This document shows positions 55,823 through 64,000 of a stretch of 64,000 bases of DNA, in pieces; the first letter of the stretch is position 1, and the number at the start of each line of letters is the position of its first letter. This DNA comes from Shewanella sp. SNU WT4 (lineage in GTDB: Bacteria > Pseudomonadota > Gammaproteobacteria > Enterobacterales > Shewanellaceae), in the NCBI RefSeq assembly GCF_006494715.1, contig NZ_CP041151.1, forward strand, positions 2,728,001-2,792,000, in the 5' to 3' direction. Under the pieces are notes generated by a model that made no database searches, was not told the origin of the DNA, and saw only the letters and a program-made list of their open reading frames with translations. A program made the translations under genes and the position numbers.

Positions 55823-56584
55823 TTATTTTTTGGTACACACAAACACGGCATTTCCAGACTCGCCATCCCAAGGGATGATGCAATCGAAATCATGCTCAAA
55901 TATCTGCACCTCAAAATACGGTTCAAGTAACTCACTCAGCTCACCAAAGGTAGTTGCCACCATAGGATGCTGATCTTGCCAAGTTTCACTGATGCTGGTT
56001 TCAGTGGTGATTAATGGCGTGCGGCTAATTTTAAGGTGTAACGCTTGAGCATCACCCATGCCACTGTATTGCCAGCTAGACTCAAATTCAAACTGATGTT
56101 GCTCAAAGTCTGTGTGATGACGAATAAATAAGTTATTGTTTATTTTATCTTTATCAACGGAGTTAAAACAAAATACCCCACCATCATTGAGCGATGCATG
56201 CACTTTTTGAATACAGGCTAATAGTCGCTCGGTATTGCCGCTGTAATGAATGGAATATAAAAAACAGGTGATCAAATCTTGTGAGTGCTCAACGGTAAAA
56301 TTTGTCATGTCTTGCACACTGAACTGCGCTTCTGGGCAACGCGCTATGGCCAAGTCAATCATAGGCTGATTAATGTCTAGGCCACTGGATTGATAGCCAA
56401 AATCAATAAAATGACGGATATGCGGCCCGGTGCCACACGCCAAATCTAAGTGCTGTTTACCTTGATTACCAAATAATTGATGCAAGCGGGCAATGCTATT
56501 ACTTTGCGCGTGATAATTGATATCACAACACATTAAATCGTAATAACCGGATAAATCTGTATAAAGCGCATTGGTGGACATCAT
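55823..56584 (-). CDS. Class I SAM-dependent methyltransferase
   Basis: 253 residues. Motif I LDLACGTGPHIRHF near residue 46, the acidic SGLDIN after strand 2, and FSVQDMTNF / DLITCFLYSIHY. The layout recalls the small N- or O-methyltransferases such as the sugar N,N-dimethyltransferase (TylM1/DesVI) group. Acceptor unknown; no biosynthetic genes adjoin it. The beginning MMS gives two possible starts. Confidence 0.85.
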   Translation of the reverse strand: MMSTNALYTDLSGYYDLMCCDINYHAQSNSIARLHQLFGNQGKQHLDLACGTGPHIRHFIDFGYQSSGLDINQPMIDLAIARCPEAQFSVQDMTNFTVEHSQDLITCFLYSIHYSGNTERLLACIQKVHASLNDGGVFCFNSVDKDKINNNLFIRHHTDFEQHQFEFESSWQYSGMGDAQALHLKISRTPLITTETSISETWQDQHPMVATTFGELSELLEPYFEVQIFEHDFDCIIPWDGESGNAVFVCTKK

Positions 56585-57120
56585 GACGAAATAGAGTGCT
56601 CAAGCCTCACTAGGGGCGCGCATCATATATCAGTTTACCTAGAACTAAAAATAGATTCGCAAGACCAAGAATAACGCCTAAGGGCCTCGCCGCATTAAGG
56701 CCGGCGGATATGGCTTATACGGGTTATCGCCCTCTAGCGGCCTTTTCTCACCATGGTTTTGACCCGCTGACTAAAGCTTTTTGCCAGAACACTAATGATC
56801 GTGCTGCGGCGCGCCGTCACTGATTGGATAATAATCGCCCTTCTCGGCCACAAAAATATGCTTACCGATAGTGATATGGGTTTTATCTTCGATAGCCCCC
56901 AAAGCCACGCCTATCCACTGATGTTTTTGAGTGTCTAGTGGGTCAAAAAACAAACTTGAGCCACAATGGCGGCAAAAGCCGCGCCGCACCTTAACTGACG
57001 ATTGAAACCATTGCAGATGCTCAAGGCCGGTGATAGTCAAGGCACTGCGCGCCACTTCAGTGCTCGCCAATACATGACCCGTCCATTGCCGACATTGACG
57101 ACAATGGCAAATATCGGCAG

Positions 57121-57129
57121 GCCCTAATT
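57121..57129. repeat. Target site duplication, left copy
   Basis: GCCCTAATT immediately left of the element; identical to 58668-58676. Nine bases is the usual IS50/Tn5 duplication. Confidence 0.95.
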
Positions 57130-58667
57130 CTGTCTCTTCTACACAAATTATTAGCAAAAAATGGAACTTTCTTGACTGGCGATGATCAGATCATGCAAAT
57201 TCACTCACTTCATCATTTTTAATGTCAATTTTTCACCCGAACAAATGGGCATATGATCACTTTCATCATGCTGAGCTAGGTGATAAACGACGAGCGGCAA
57301 GGTTAACCGTCGTCGCTGAACACATGGCGGTTGGCAGCGGTAAATCGGTTGCCAGATCTTGTAATGGTGAAGATGCCAAACTCGAAGGAGCCTATCGATT
57401 GATCCGCAATGATAATGTTAGCCCATCTATGATCAGAGCCGCCGGTTTTGCTCGCACCGCCCAAGCGATTGAAAATATAAATGAAATACTTGCTCTCGAA
57501 GACACGACAGCCCTGAGTTATAAGCACAGTGTGGCGTCTGAATTAGGGAAATTAGGCAAACCTACCGATAAGTCTCGTGGTTGGTGGGTTCATTCTGTCT
57601 TGCTACTGGATAGCCATACTTCTCGGACCTTGGGCTTGATCCACCAAGATTGGTGGTGTCGACCTGATAATCCCAACGAGGCCGATGAAAAAGAGAGCGG
57701 TAAATGGGCCGATGCATCCTATTTTACGCGGCAACGCTTGCAGGCTCACATGTCGCGAGTGATCTCAGTGTGTGATAGAGAAGCGGATATCATGCATTAT
57801 TTATCGGATAAACAATCACATAGTGAACGGTTTGTGGTGCGGGCAAAACATGCAAGAAACCTAGTAGAATACGAGGCTAAGCTGTTTGAGCACATGGATA
57901 GTCATCCCGTTACCGGCGGATACACCATCGCCATCCCACAAAAAGGCATAAAGGAAGCCAGTGGGAAAAGCAAGAATCGTCCCTCGCGAACAGCCAAACT
58001 CACCCTCAAAGCCAGTGCGGTTAACATCAAACATAATCGTCAGCAGCATGCGATTAATGTGGTGTACGCACAAGAGCTCAATCCTCCCCAAGGTGAAGAT
58101 GGACTATCTTGGATGCTACTGACCAGTGAGCCGATTGACACGTTGGCGCAGCAACTTCATGTGATTGATATTTATACCACTAGATGGCGCATTGAGGACT
58201 TTCATAAGGCGTGGAAAACCGGCGCGGGGGTTGAAAGGTTACGCATGACATCGCCAGACAACCTTGAGCGAGCGGCCTCGATACTTTGCTTTATTGGTGT
58301 GCGGCTACTGCAACTTCGGGAAGTGATGAGCCAGCCAATTTATCTGAGAAAAAGAGGGCAAATCGAAGCAGCGCAAAGCATGGAAAATCAAAGCTGCAGC
58401 AATGTCTTAGAGAATGATGAATGGCGAGTACTGATGCAGCTCTACAAGCCAAGGGGACATAAAGGCAAAGAAGCCCCAAATATGAAGTGGGCTTATCAAT
58501 CCTTGGCCAAACTAGGAGGCTTTAATGATAGCAAGCGCACGGGAATGGCCAGCTGGTCCACGATTTGGGAGGGATGGGATGATCTTCAGGCTCAGGTAAA
58601 GGGGTATCGCTTAGCCAAAGCCCTATTTGAAGCCGGAGAAACGCTATGAGATCTGATCAAGAGACAG
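57130..58667 (+). mobile_element. Complete IS50/Tn5-like insertion sequence (IS4 superfamily)
   Basis: 1538 bp, close to IS50 (about 1.53 kb). The left (outside-type) end is CTGTCTCTTCTACACAAAT, differing from the Tn5 outside end at three of 19 positions. The right (inside) end, read inward, is CTGTCTCTTGATCAGATCT, the same as the Tn5 inside end as I remember it. Both ends carry two GATC (Dam) sites near them (57184-57192 and 58650-58658), as in IS50, where methylation restrains transposase expression and inside-end use. One transposase gene, no cargo. Confidence 0.93.
57222..58649 (+). CDS. tnp: IS50/Tn5-family transposase
   Basis: 475 residues (Tn5: 476), alignable throughout. The DDE residues are D94 in LEDTTALSY, D185 in CDREADI and E325 in RWRIEDFHKAWK; the YREK signature is Y318, R321, E325, K332. 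KSRGWWVHSVLLL and DEKESGKW are also conserved. It cuts and pastes the element. In IS50 a shorter inhibitor protein starts at an internal Met (position 56); here that place is Leu and no Met or GTG codon is nearby. Intact, no frameshift. Confidence 0.95.
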   Translation: MSIFHPNKWAYDHFHHAELGDKRRAARLTVVAEHMAVGSGKSVARSCNGEDAKLEGAYRLIRNDNVSPSMIRAAGFARTAQAIENINEILALEDTTALSYKHSVASELGKLGKPTDKSRGWWVHSVLLLDSHTSRTLGLIHQDWWCRPDNPNEADEKESGKWADASYFTRQRLQAHMSRVISVCDREADIMHYLSDKQSHSERFVVRAKHARNLVEYEAKLFEHMDSHPVTGGYTIAIPQKGIKEASGKSKNRPSRTAKLTLKASAVNIKHNRQQHAINVVYAQELNPPQGEDGLSWMLLTSEPIDTLAQQLHVIDIYTTRWRIEDFHKAWKTGAGVERLRMTSPDNLERAASILCFIGVRLLQLREVMSQPIYLRKRGQIEAAQSMENQSCSNVLENDEWRVLMQLYKPRGHKGKEAPNMKWAYQSLAKLGGFNDSKRTGMASWSTIWEGWDDLQAQVKGYRLAKALFEAGETL

Positions 58668-58676
58668 GCCCTAATT
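58668..58676. repeat. Target site duplication, right copy
   Basis: GCCCTAATT, identical to 57121-57129. Confidence 0.95.
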
Positions 58677-58862
58677 CGCCCTCAATACTAAAATGCACTT
58701 GTCCACATAAACACCGACCTTGATACATATTGCCTCACTTATTGGTTAACCTTGGTGTCCCGCCCTGCCTACTATGGCTACCACTACTCGCTAGGCAAGC
58801 CTTACGCGTCAGCATAATGGAATGAGTGAAGTGACTTACCATTTGCTGACCGACCACAGATA

Positions 58863-59234
58863 TTAAAGCTTAGCGGTTGTCACTTGGCTATAGGCCGTAT
58901 TACCCCAACCAATAAGGCTGCCATTATTAAACACTAACGGCGTGCATTCATCTAAGGTGGTTTTACCATCATCATGGCGCCTTTGGGTTCGATAAAATAA
59001 CACTTCCACTTGCGCCGCGCCGTCAGGATAGGCTTCACTAAAATCCGGTGAGCCTAACATTTGTTTCACTACATCAAGCTTCATTCCCACGCCTAAATTA
59101 GCCACATGCTGCCGATTCAACTTTTCTTGTTTTTGCCAACCTGTGTCTTCATCACTACCGACGTTGATGACACAAGCACTTAAACTCACACTCAAGAGAG
59201 CAACTAAGACTAGTGGTGATTTTTGATGATTCAT
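58863..59234 (-). CDS. DUF3192-like lipoprotein
   Basis: 123 residues from ATG 59234 (AGGA ten bases upstream; the ORF extends further but without a ribosome site or signal). Lipobox LSAC at about 18-21, then NVGSDEDTGWQKQEK, a short helix, and the domain NLGVGMKLDVVKQMLGSPDFSEAYPDG...VLFYRTQRRHDDGKTTLDECTPLVFNNGSLIGWG, which has the BamE/SmpA-like pattern found in DUF3192 proteins. Envelope localisation is well supported, function unknown. Confidence 0.8.
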   Translation of the reverse strand: MNHQKSPLVLVALLSVSLSACVINVGSDEDTGWQKQEKLNRQHVANLGVGMKLDVVKQMLGSPDFSEAYPDGAAQVEVLFYRTQRRHDDGKTTLDECTPLVFNNGSLIGWGNTAYSQVTTAKL

Positions 59235-59551
59235 TATTGATATCCTTGAATAAATGGTTAATCGCAATAAAGAGAACATCAAATAGCAAATCTAATGCCA
59301 AAATTTAAACCACTGATTTTAAATGTAATTATTAAGCCCCCCAATCACCAGCCTTTAGACATTCACTACTTGGTGGTTTTAGTTACTTTGTGGTGAACAG
59401 CACAAAACCGCATTATCAACGCGCAGTTCATTTTTAAATTCAGCAATAAATTCAATTAATCGTGCTTATATTTATGATGACAATAACCTTGACCTTCATC
59501 CTTAAGCCTCGGGATTAACGCTTGCTATCTCTCTGTAAACTGCTAGCATAA

Positions 59552-59571
59552 CACTGTATATAAAAACAGTT
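59552..59571 (+). promoter_or_regulatory. LexA (SOS) box of umuDC
   Basis: CACTGTATATAAAAACAGTT, with the CTG-N10-CAG core at 59554-59569, nearly identical to the E. coli umuDC box. It lies 8 bp before the umuD ATG, so it probably overlaps the promoter and transcript start. The gap from 59235 holds no other gene. Confidence 0.92.
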
Positions 59572-59579
59572 ACTCTATT

Positions 59580-59984
59580 ATGAAAATCATTCCTATCTTT
59601 GCTCGCGCTGGCATTACCGGCTTTGAAAGCCCAGCCGAAGAATACCGCCAACTAGGGCTTAAGCTCGATGAGTTACTCATTCAACATCCAAGTGCCACCT
59701 TTTTAGGCGTAGCCGCAGGTCACTCGATGGAAGGCTTTGGCATTTTCGATCGGGATATTTTAATTGTCGATCGCCACGTTAATGCCCAACACGGCGACAT
59801 CATTGTTGCCAACTTTAACGGTGAATTTGTGTGTAAACAGCTAGATAAACAGCGGCGCATGTTGTTATCAGCGAATCTCGAATGTCAGCCCATGGAAATT
59901 CATCAGCACGATCAGTTTTCCATTGAAGGCGTGGTCACCCGTTCTATTCGTTGCCATCGGCCCTGCAAGCTATGTACGGACTAA
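59580..59984 (+). CDS. umuD: UmuD, self-cleaving translesion polymerase accessory protein
   Basis: 134 residues. Cleavage site Ala10-Gly11 in FARAGITGF, followed by ESPAEEY; Ser49 in AAGHSMEG and Lys86 in FVCKQL form the LexA-type Ser/Lys dyad. RecA-assisted self-cleavage gives UmuD', which joins UmuC as Pol V. The N-terminal arm before the cleavage site is shorter than in E. coli (cleavage at 24/25). Overlaps umuC. Confidence 0.95.
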   Translation: MKIIPIFARAGITGFESPAEEYRQLGLKLDELLIQHPSATFLGVAAGHSMEGFGIFDRDILIVDRHVNAQHGDIIVANFNGEFVCKQLDKQRRMLLSANLECQPMEIHQHDQFSIEGVVTRSIRCHRPCKLCTD

Positions 59985-61228
59985 TTGATGCTAATGCGTT
60001 TTATTGCAGCGCTGAGCAAGTTTTTAATCCCGCATGGCGCAATAAGCCCATCATAGTGCTATCAAATAATGATGGTTGTGTGGTCGCGGCCAATCGCGCG
60101 GCGTTGAATGCGGGCATTAAAAAATTTGTGCCCTACTTTGAAGTGCGGGAATTGTGCCAAAAACAAGGTGTGATTGCCCTATCGTCCAACTACGAACTCT
60201 ATAGCGATTTATCGAGCAAAATGATGCAAGTCATAGGCCGTTTCGCCCCTGAGCAATTCGTATACTCGATTGATGAATCCTTTGTATCTTTTAAGCGCAG
60301 TTACCCCGCCATTCCTTGCTTAACGACTCACGCCCAGCAAATTAGACGCACTGTCTGGAAGGAATGCCGCCTGCCCGTGTGTGTGGGTATAGCCCCAACG
60401 CTGACTTTAGCTAAAGTTGCCAATCATGCCGCGAAAAAACTTGAAGGCTATCACGGGGTATGCGTACTTGATAATGACCACCAACGACGGCAGATATTAA
60501 CACAAATGGCAGCAGCCGATGTTTGGGGCATTGGTCGTCGCATCAGCAAACGCTTGGCATTAATGAATATCCACACAGCCTATCAACTGGCCAATATGCC
60601 CGCAGGTCTCGCCAAAAAGCAATTCAGTATTGAAATCGAACGCACTGTGCGTGAGCTCAACGGCGAGGAATGCAAACAATTTGCGACTGCCAGAGCCGAT
60701 AAGCAGCAAATTTTTTCAACCCGTAGTATGGGTGAGCGCATCACAGCACTTGAGCCATTAAGACAAGCCTTATGTAAACACACAGCCATAGCGGCTGCCA
60801 AAGCTAGGCGTCAAGGTTCGCTATGTAAGGTCATGACTATTTTTGCAGCGAACTCTCCTTTTGATGATAAGCCCGTGAGTCTACACAGTACGATTCGCTT
60901 TACCTGCCCAACTCACTGCAGTGTCGAAATGACCCAAGCCGTGTTTAAAGCCGCCATTGAGCTTTTTCAGCCAGGCGTGCGTTATTACAAAATTGGCGTA
61001 GGTTTACTGGATTTGATTGATGAGCATCAAGTGCAATTAGATTTATTTAACCCACCTAAGCACAACCCAGCCCTAATGCAGGTATTGGATGGCCTTAATG
61101 GTCGATATGGCGCTGATACCTTATTTGTCGCCGCCCAAGGGATTAACCCTAAATGGGGAATGCGCAGGCAATTACTCAGCCCGCAGTACACCACCCGCTG
61201 GCAGGATATTCCAGTCATCAGCTGTTAA
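59972..61228 (+). CDS. umuC: UmuC, catalytic subunit of DNA polymerase V
   Basis: 418 residues from ATG 59972 (MYGLIDANAFYCSAEQVFNP); an in-frame ATG 21 bases upstream lies inside umuD and is less likely. Y-family motifs: LIDANAFYCSAE (first metal Asp), SNNDGCVVAANR, YSIDESFV (the catalytic Asp-Glu) and CVGIAPTLTLAKVANHAAK; the little-finger region ends in a beta-clamp-like QLDLF. Its start lies 13 bp inside the umuD stop. SOS-induced translesion synthesis. Confidence 0.96.
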   Translation: MYGLIDANAFYCSAEQVFNPAWRNKPIIVLSNNDGCVVAANRAALNAGIKKFVPYFEVRELCQKQGVIALSSNYELYSDLSSKMMQVIGRFAPEQFVYSIDESFVSFKRSYPAIPCLTTHAQQIRRTVWKECRLPVCVGIAPTLTLAKVANHAAKKLEGYHGVCVLDNDHQRRQILTQMAAADVWGIGRRISKRLALMNIHTAYQLANMPAGLAKKQFSIEIERTVRELNGEECKQFATARADKQQIFSTRSMGERITALEPLRQALCKHTAIAAAKARRQGSLCKVMTIFAANSPFDDKPVSLHSTIRFTCPTHCSVEMTQAVFKAAIELFQPGVRYYKIGVGLLDLIDEHQVQLDLFNPPKHNPALMQVLDGLNGRYGADTLFVAAQGINPKWGMRRQLLSPQYTTRWQDIPVISC

Positions 61229-61465
61229 TCAGTTAACTCTCTATAACTAAGCCTAACCGTCGTTATCACTTCGCCACCTTTAATTAGCGCAGTGTTACAA
61301 GCCATATTCACGAGCTACAAGCCATAGTCGCAAGCGACACGCCTAAAAAGCCCCCTCACGCATAATCGCGACCGCAAGACCCATTGCAGCAACACGCGTT
61401 TAATGAGCGCCAGCACAGCTTTAGCTTAGACAGCATGATGACATACGCCAGACTGCAAATGCCCT

Positions 61466-61492
61466 AAAACAAAACAGGGGCCTAAGCCCCTG
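61466..61492 (-). terminator. Intrinsic terminator of gltS
   Basis: CAGGGGC / GCCCCTG arms with a CTAA loop; on the minus strand TTTTGTTTT follows. The rest of 61229-61465 is free of genes that I can support. Confidence 0.8.
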
Positions 61493-61511
61493 CATTTATC
61501 TAGTATTGCGC

Positions 61512-62738
61512 TTATCCCAAGAAGGATAAATAAGCTTGCAATATGATGAGATTGACTATGTCGATGAAAAACGCGCCGACAATAGGCACCACCATAAAGG
61601 CTTGGGGTGATGGGCCATAACGATTAACGATTGAACCCATGTTCATTACCGCCGTAGGCGTTGCCCCTAAACCAAAACCACAATGACCACCAGCAATCAC
61701 GGCCGCATCATAATTACGTCCCATCACTTTAAAGGTGACGAAGTAAGTAAATATGCCAATGAAAGCTGATTGCGCCGCCAAGATAATCAAAAATGGCACG
61801 GCTAAATCAAAAATATTCCATAATTTTAGGCTCATCAAGGCCATGGCTAAGAACAATGACAAGGACACTGTCCCTAAAATATCAATCGTTTCAGTATCTA
61901 TGGTTTTGAGCTTAGTAACCTCAAACAGGTTAGTGATAATCACACCCATAAATAACGCATAAACAAAGTCAGGGATCATTAACCAGCCAATGTTAAAGCT
62001 AGCGACCCACTGCTCCATGTACTTAGCGCCATTGATACAAATCAATAGAATGAACAGCACTTCGATGACTTTTCTCGCCGTTACCTTATCTTCTTCGTAC
62101 TCGTTATAAGTCACTACTTCAGGATGCTTAGTACGAATGCGTTCAGCGCTACCGTATTCAGATTCTAATTGATGCTTATCAATCAAGCGCTGCGCCACTG
62201 GGCTACCGATAATGCCACCTATGATTAAACCAAAGGTAGCTGATGCCATAGCGATTTCTAAGGTGTTATGCAGTCCATACACTTCTTCTAAGGTTTTAGC
62301 CCACGCAGCACCCGTGCCGTGGCCACCCGATAAGGTAATTGAACCAGCAATTAAGCCCATTAAGGGGTCAAGACCTAAGGCGGTGGCTAAAGACACACCT
62401 ATGCCGTTTTGGATAATAATCAATAATGACGCTACGCCTAAAAACAAAAATACTTTGGCGCCGCCTTTGAGTAACTGAGTGTAATTAGCCGACAAACCGA
62501 CTGTAGCAAAAAACATCAGCATAAAAGTCTTTTGTAATGGCAAATCGAAGCTTAAGTCTATGCCATTAAAATGAAGGGCTGTAATGATACAAGCCACAAC
62601 TAATCCGCCCACTATGGGCTCAGGGATATTAAATTTCTTGAGAAAAGGTAATTTGACTTTAATCAGGTGCCCAATAAACAGCACACTGATGGCAATCATA
62701 AATGATTCAAGCGCACCAATGGAAAAAACATGGCTCAT
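61512..62738 (-). CDS. gltS: Sodium/glutamate symporter
   Basis: 408 residues (E. coli GltS 401) with about eleven hydrophobic segments arranged as an inverted repeat. GGHGTGAAWA and the corresponding second-half GGHCGFGLGATPTAVMNM are the two GltS pore-loop signatures; NIPEPIVGGL is conserved near the start. Imports glutamate with Na+ through the inner membrane. Start has AGAGAGGAAC upstream. Confidence 0.95.
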   Translation of the reverse strand: MSHVFSIGALESFMIAISVLFIGHLIKVKLPFLKKFNIPEPIVGGLVVACIITALHFNGIDLSFDLPLQKTFMLMFFATVGLSANYTQLLKGGAKVFLFLGVASLLIIIQNGIGVSLATALGLDPLMGLIAGSITLSGGHGTGAAWAKTLEEVYGLHNTLEIAMASATFGLIIGGIIGSPVAQRLIDKHQLESEYGSAERIRTKHPEVVTYNEYEEDKVTARKVIEVLFILLICINGAKYMEQWVASFNIGWLMIPDFVYALFMGVIITNLFEVTKLKTIDTETIDILGTVSLSLFLAMALMSLKLWNIFDLAVPFLIILAAQSAFIGIFTYFVTFKVMGRNYDAAVIAGGHCGFGLGATPTAVMNMGSIVNRYGPSPQAFMVVPIVGAFFIDIVNLIILQAYLSFLG

Positions 62739-63334
62739 AGTTCCTCTCTTTTTTATGTGTTTGTACTAGCTCATCCTCCTTGACGATCTAATAACGACGA
62801 CATCCATATTCACAATTCACTTACACTTTGGGTTAAACCAGCCAGCGGGCCTATCGCATCCCGCAACACTTCAGCAGAAACTAAAGAGGCACTTATGCAA
62901 ACAGAATGTCAGCGCAATGACAATTTATCTCAGCGAAAATCAGGCGTTCGTCACAACCCAAGAAAATAAACATGTCAAATAGACCAATAAAATAGTAGTC
63001 AAGCATAAAAATGAATACTTTGGATTGAGCATTATGAAGAAATAACAATCACTTAATTGTAGGATATTTAAACAATATGATGTACTGCAATAGAAAGACA
63101 GCTAAGACAAATATGAATAAAACTCAAAATAGATAACATAAACAACACAATTGCGGTGAGTGGTTGTAATTAAATAATGATGCCTTTAGTGGTCGCCAAC
63201 CAACCTCCACCCATAGGTATAACTTTTAGGGTATTTCAGCGCTCATTCACGGCCCAAATAATCGCCAGCAATGCCATCATGCCATGTCACCTCAGGCCTT
63301 CACCACTTGGCTAACTACACGCCTAATTAGACGC
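62739..63334. other. 596-bp region without a supported gene
   Basis: The right half of the region (62980-63180) is markedly AT-rich. It should contain the gltS promoter on the minus strand. No ORF with family similarity, tRNA, or strong hairpin was seen; a short ORF at 63292-63558 is the shadow of the next gene. Confidence 0.5.
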
Positions 63335-63943
63335 CTATCTCGCTCCTTCACTATATAAGTGAGAGTACTGTTTACGGTGGCAATTGAACAGATATTGACG
63401 CAGCAACTGCGCATGGTCACCTTCAGAGCGAATTTTAAGCACATTGACGCCACCAATATCAGTTCTAACTGATTCGACGGGTAAATCAAGGCGTGAGCCT
63501 GATGGCAATAACAGATGAATAAAGCGCGAATGACACACATCATAGCTATCACTAGCATGTAAGGTGCGCACAGCTAAACCTGTACTAGATAGAGATAACA
63601 CTTCAAGGGGCATAAAATTGCGCTCGCTATACGCAACCAATTCACCGGCTTGGGTCAAGCGCCAGCTGCGTTCAATGCCCTGAACGTCAATCACTTCAGG
63701 AACACCTAAACGCGGTTTAAATTGGCCTAACTCGTCGGCATCTAACTGTAATGGAAACCACAGTTTATAAGGACCAATTTCAGCCAGTAACGTGAGGGAG
63801 GCTTGCGCAAATACCGCCGATATCCCTTTAGGAATGTCCGCCAAAATCATAGGAATGGAGGTCGATTTACTATCATCATCGATAGCAAACAACTCACTAA
63901 AACATGCAAGTTCTTCGTTAGAAAAACTATGGTTAACTGTCAC
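63335..63943 (-). CDS. PilZ-like protein with a degenerate c-di-GMP motif
   Basis: 202 residues. The C-terminal half (about 85-200) has the sequence feel of a PilZ beta-barrel: ERNFMPLEVLSLSSTGLAVRT, LLLPSGSRLDLPVES, and a final LRQYLFNCHRKQYSHLY helix. The (D/N)hSxxG motif reads SLSSTG, with Ser in the first position, and the RXXXR pair is not clear, so c-di-GMP binding may be lost. The N-terminal part resembles YcgR-N-like modules only loosely. Assignment tentative. Confidence 0.5.
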   Translation of the reverse strand: MTVNHSFSNEELACFSELFAIDDDSKSTSIPMILADIPKGISAVFAQASLTLLAEIGPYKLWFPLQLDADELGQFKPRLGVPEVIDVQGIERSWRLTQAGELVAYSERNFMPLEVLSLSSTGLAVRTLHASDSYDVCHSRFIHLLLPSGSRLDLPVESVRTDIGGVNVLKIRSEGDHAQLLRQYLFNCHRKQYSHLYSEGAR

Positions 63944-64000
63944 AACCGTCTCCGCTCGCCATTAAAAATATCGAGACTAAGCTAGCATAGGAATCTGTAA

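Larger units (their letters stand above)
56792..58728 (-). pseudogene. GFA-family (CENP-V/GFA domain) gene interrupted by an IS50-like element
   Basis: The 3' part (56792-57129) encodes CHCRQCRQWTGHVLAS and RRGFCRHCGSSLFF, zinc-binding segments of the GFA domain. The 5' part lies beyond the IS, at 58668-58728. Removing the element and one copy of the 9-bp duplication restores one frame starting at ATG 58728 (GAGG upstream) that reads MYQGRCLCGQVHFSIEG and then ELGPADICHCRQC, a complete GFA N-terminus with its first CXC zinc pair. The uninterrupted protein would be about 133 residues. As it stands the N-terminal zinc ligands are lost; an ORF continuing into the IS end gives an artefactual start. 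Family members bind zinc and act on thiol conjugates; substrate unknown. Confidence 0.9.

Noticed and set aside
56792..57157. 121-codon ORF taken as a complete GFA protein
   Set aside because: Its first codons come from the IS end. The true start is on the other side of the insertion at 58728.
59580..61228. umuDC as part of a mobile element
   Set aside because: It has its own LexA box and typical layout, with no transposase or integrase of its own. The IS50-like element nearby ends about 0.9 kb earlier.

Overview
The window looks like chromosomal DNA of a marine gammaproteobacterium, most probably Shewanella or a close relative. This is an inference from gene content (yejK/yejL/yejM, the ydbH-ynbE-ydbL set, yqfB, yecM, yeaD, a TRAP-type hexuronate cluster, umuDC, gltS, a type I-F CRISPR-Cas locus), from protein style and from mid-range GC. 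No rRNA or taxonomic marker was available to confirm it.

Layout: (1) 1-16 kb is core-like: a 2Fe-2S flavin reductase, a glutaredoxin-like protein, a CbiM-like membrane protein, yqfB, an L,D-transpeptidase, yecM, a DUF938 methyltransferase, yeaD, the ydbH-ynbE-ydbL envelope operon, an AI-2E family permease, yejK and yejL-yejM, ending in a tRNA-Pro(GGG). (2) 16.1-33.2 kb is a complete type I-F CRISPR-Cas locus read on the minus strand. A WYL-domain regulator precedes cas1, a cas2-cas3 fusion and csy1-csy2-csy3-csy4. Then come a leader and a very long array of 122 regular repeats and 121 spacers, all 32 nt. At the leader-distal end one further degenerate repeat sits exactly in phase. (3) 33.5-46.3 kb holds a class II glutamine amidotransferase and a hexuronate utilisation region: outer-membrane porin, uxuA, FadR-type regulator and TRAP binding protein on the minus strand, and divergently TRAP permeases, uxuB, uxaC, kdgK and eda. 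Together they take glucuronate through fructuronate, mannonate and KDG to pyruvate and glyceraldehyde-3-phosphate. (4) 46.3-56.6 kb holds two hypothetical envelope proteins, a NUDIX hydrolase, a polyhydroxyalkanoate cluster (phaB-phaA-phasin-phaC), a RecQ-type helicase and a methyltransferase. (5) 56.8-58.7 kb is a GFA-family gene cut in two by a complete IS50/Tn5-like insertion sequence with a 9-bp target duplication. (6) 58.9-64 kb holds a DUF3192-like lipoprotein, an SOS-box-controlled umuDC operon, the glutamate symporter gltS and a degenerate PilZ-like protein.

The observations most worth a second look are in and around the CRISPR locus: the array size, an A-B-A-X-B duplication of 9- and 2-spacer blocks, a compositional mosaic in the cas operon whose one edge lies at the Cas2/Cas3 domain junction, and the WYL regulator immediately upstream of cas1. 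Others are the IS50-like insertion whose host gene can be reconstructed exactly, a set of TTGGT-ACCAA operator-like palindromes in the divergent TRAP promoter region, and a 14-bp tandem repeat that contains the start codon of ydbH. I found no convincing wholly new defence system. The CRISPR-Cas system is a recognisable canonical I-F type with unusual features.
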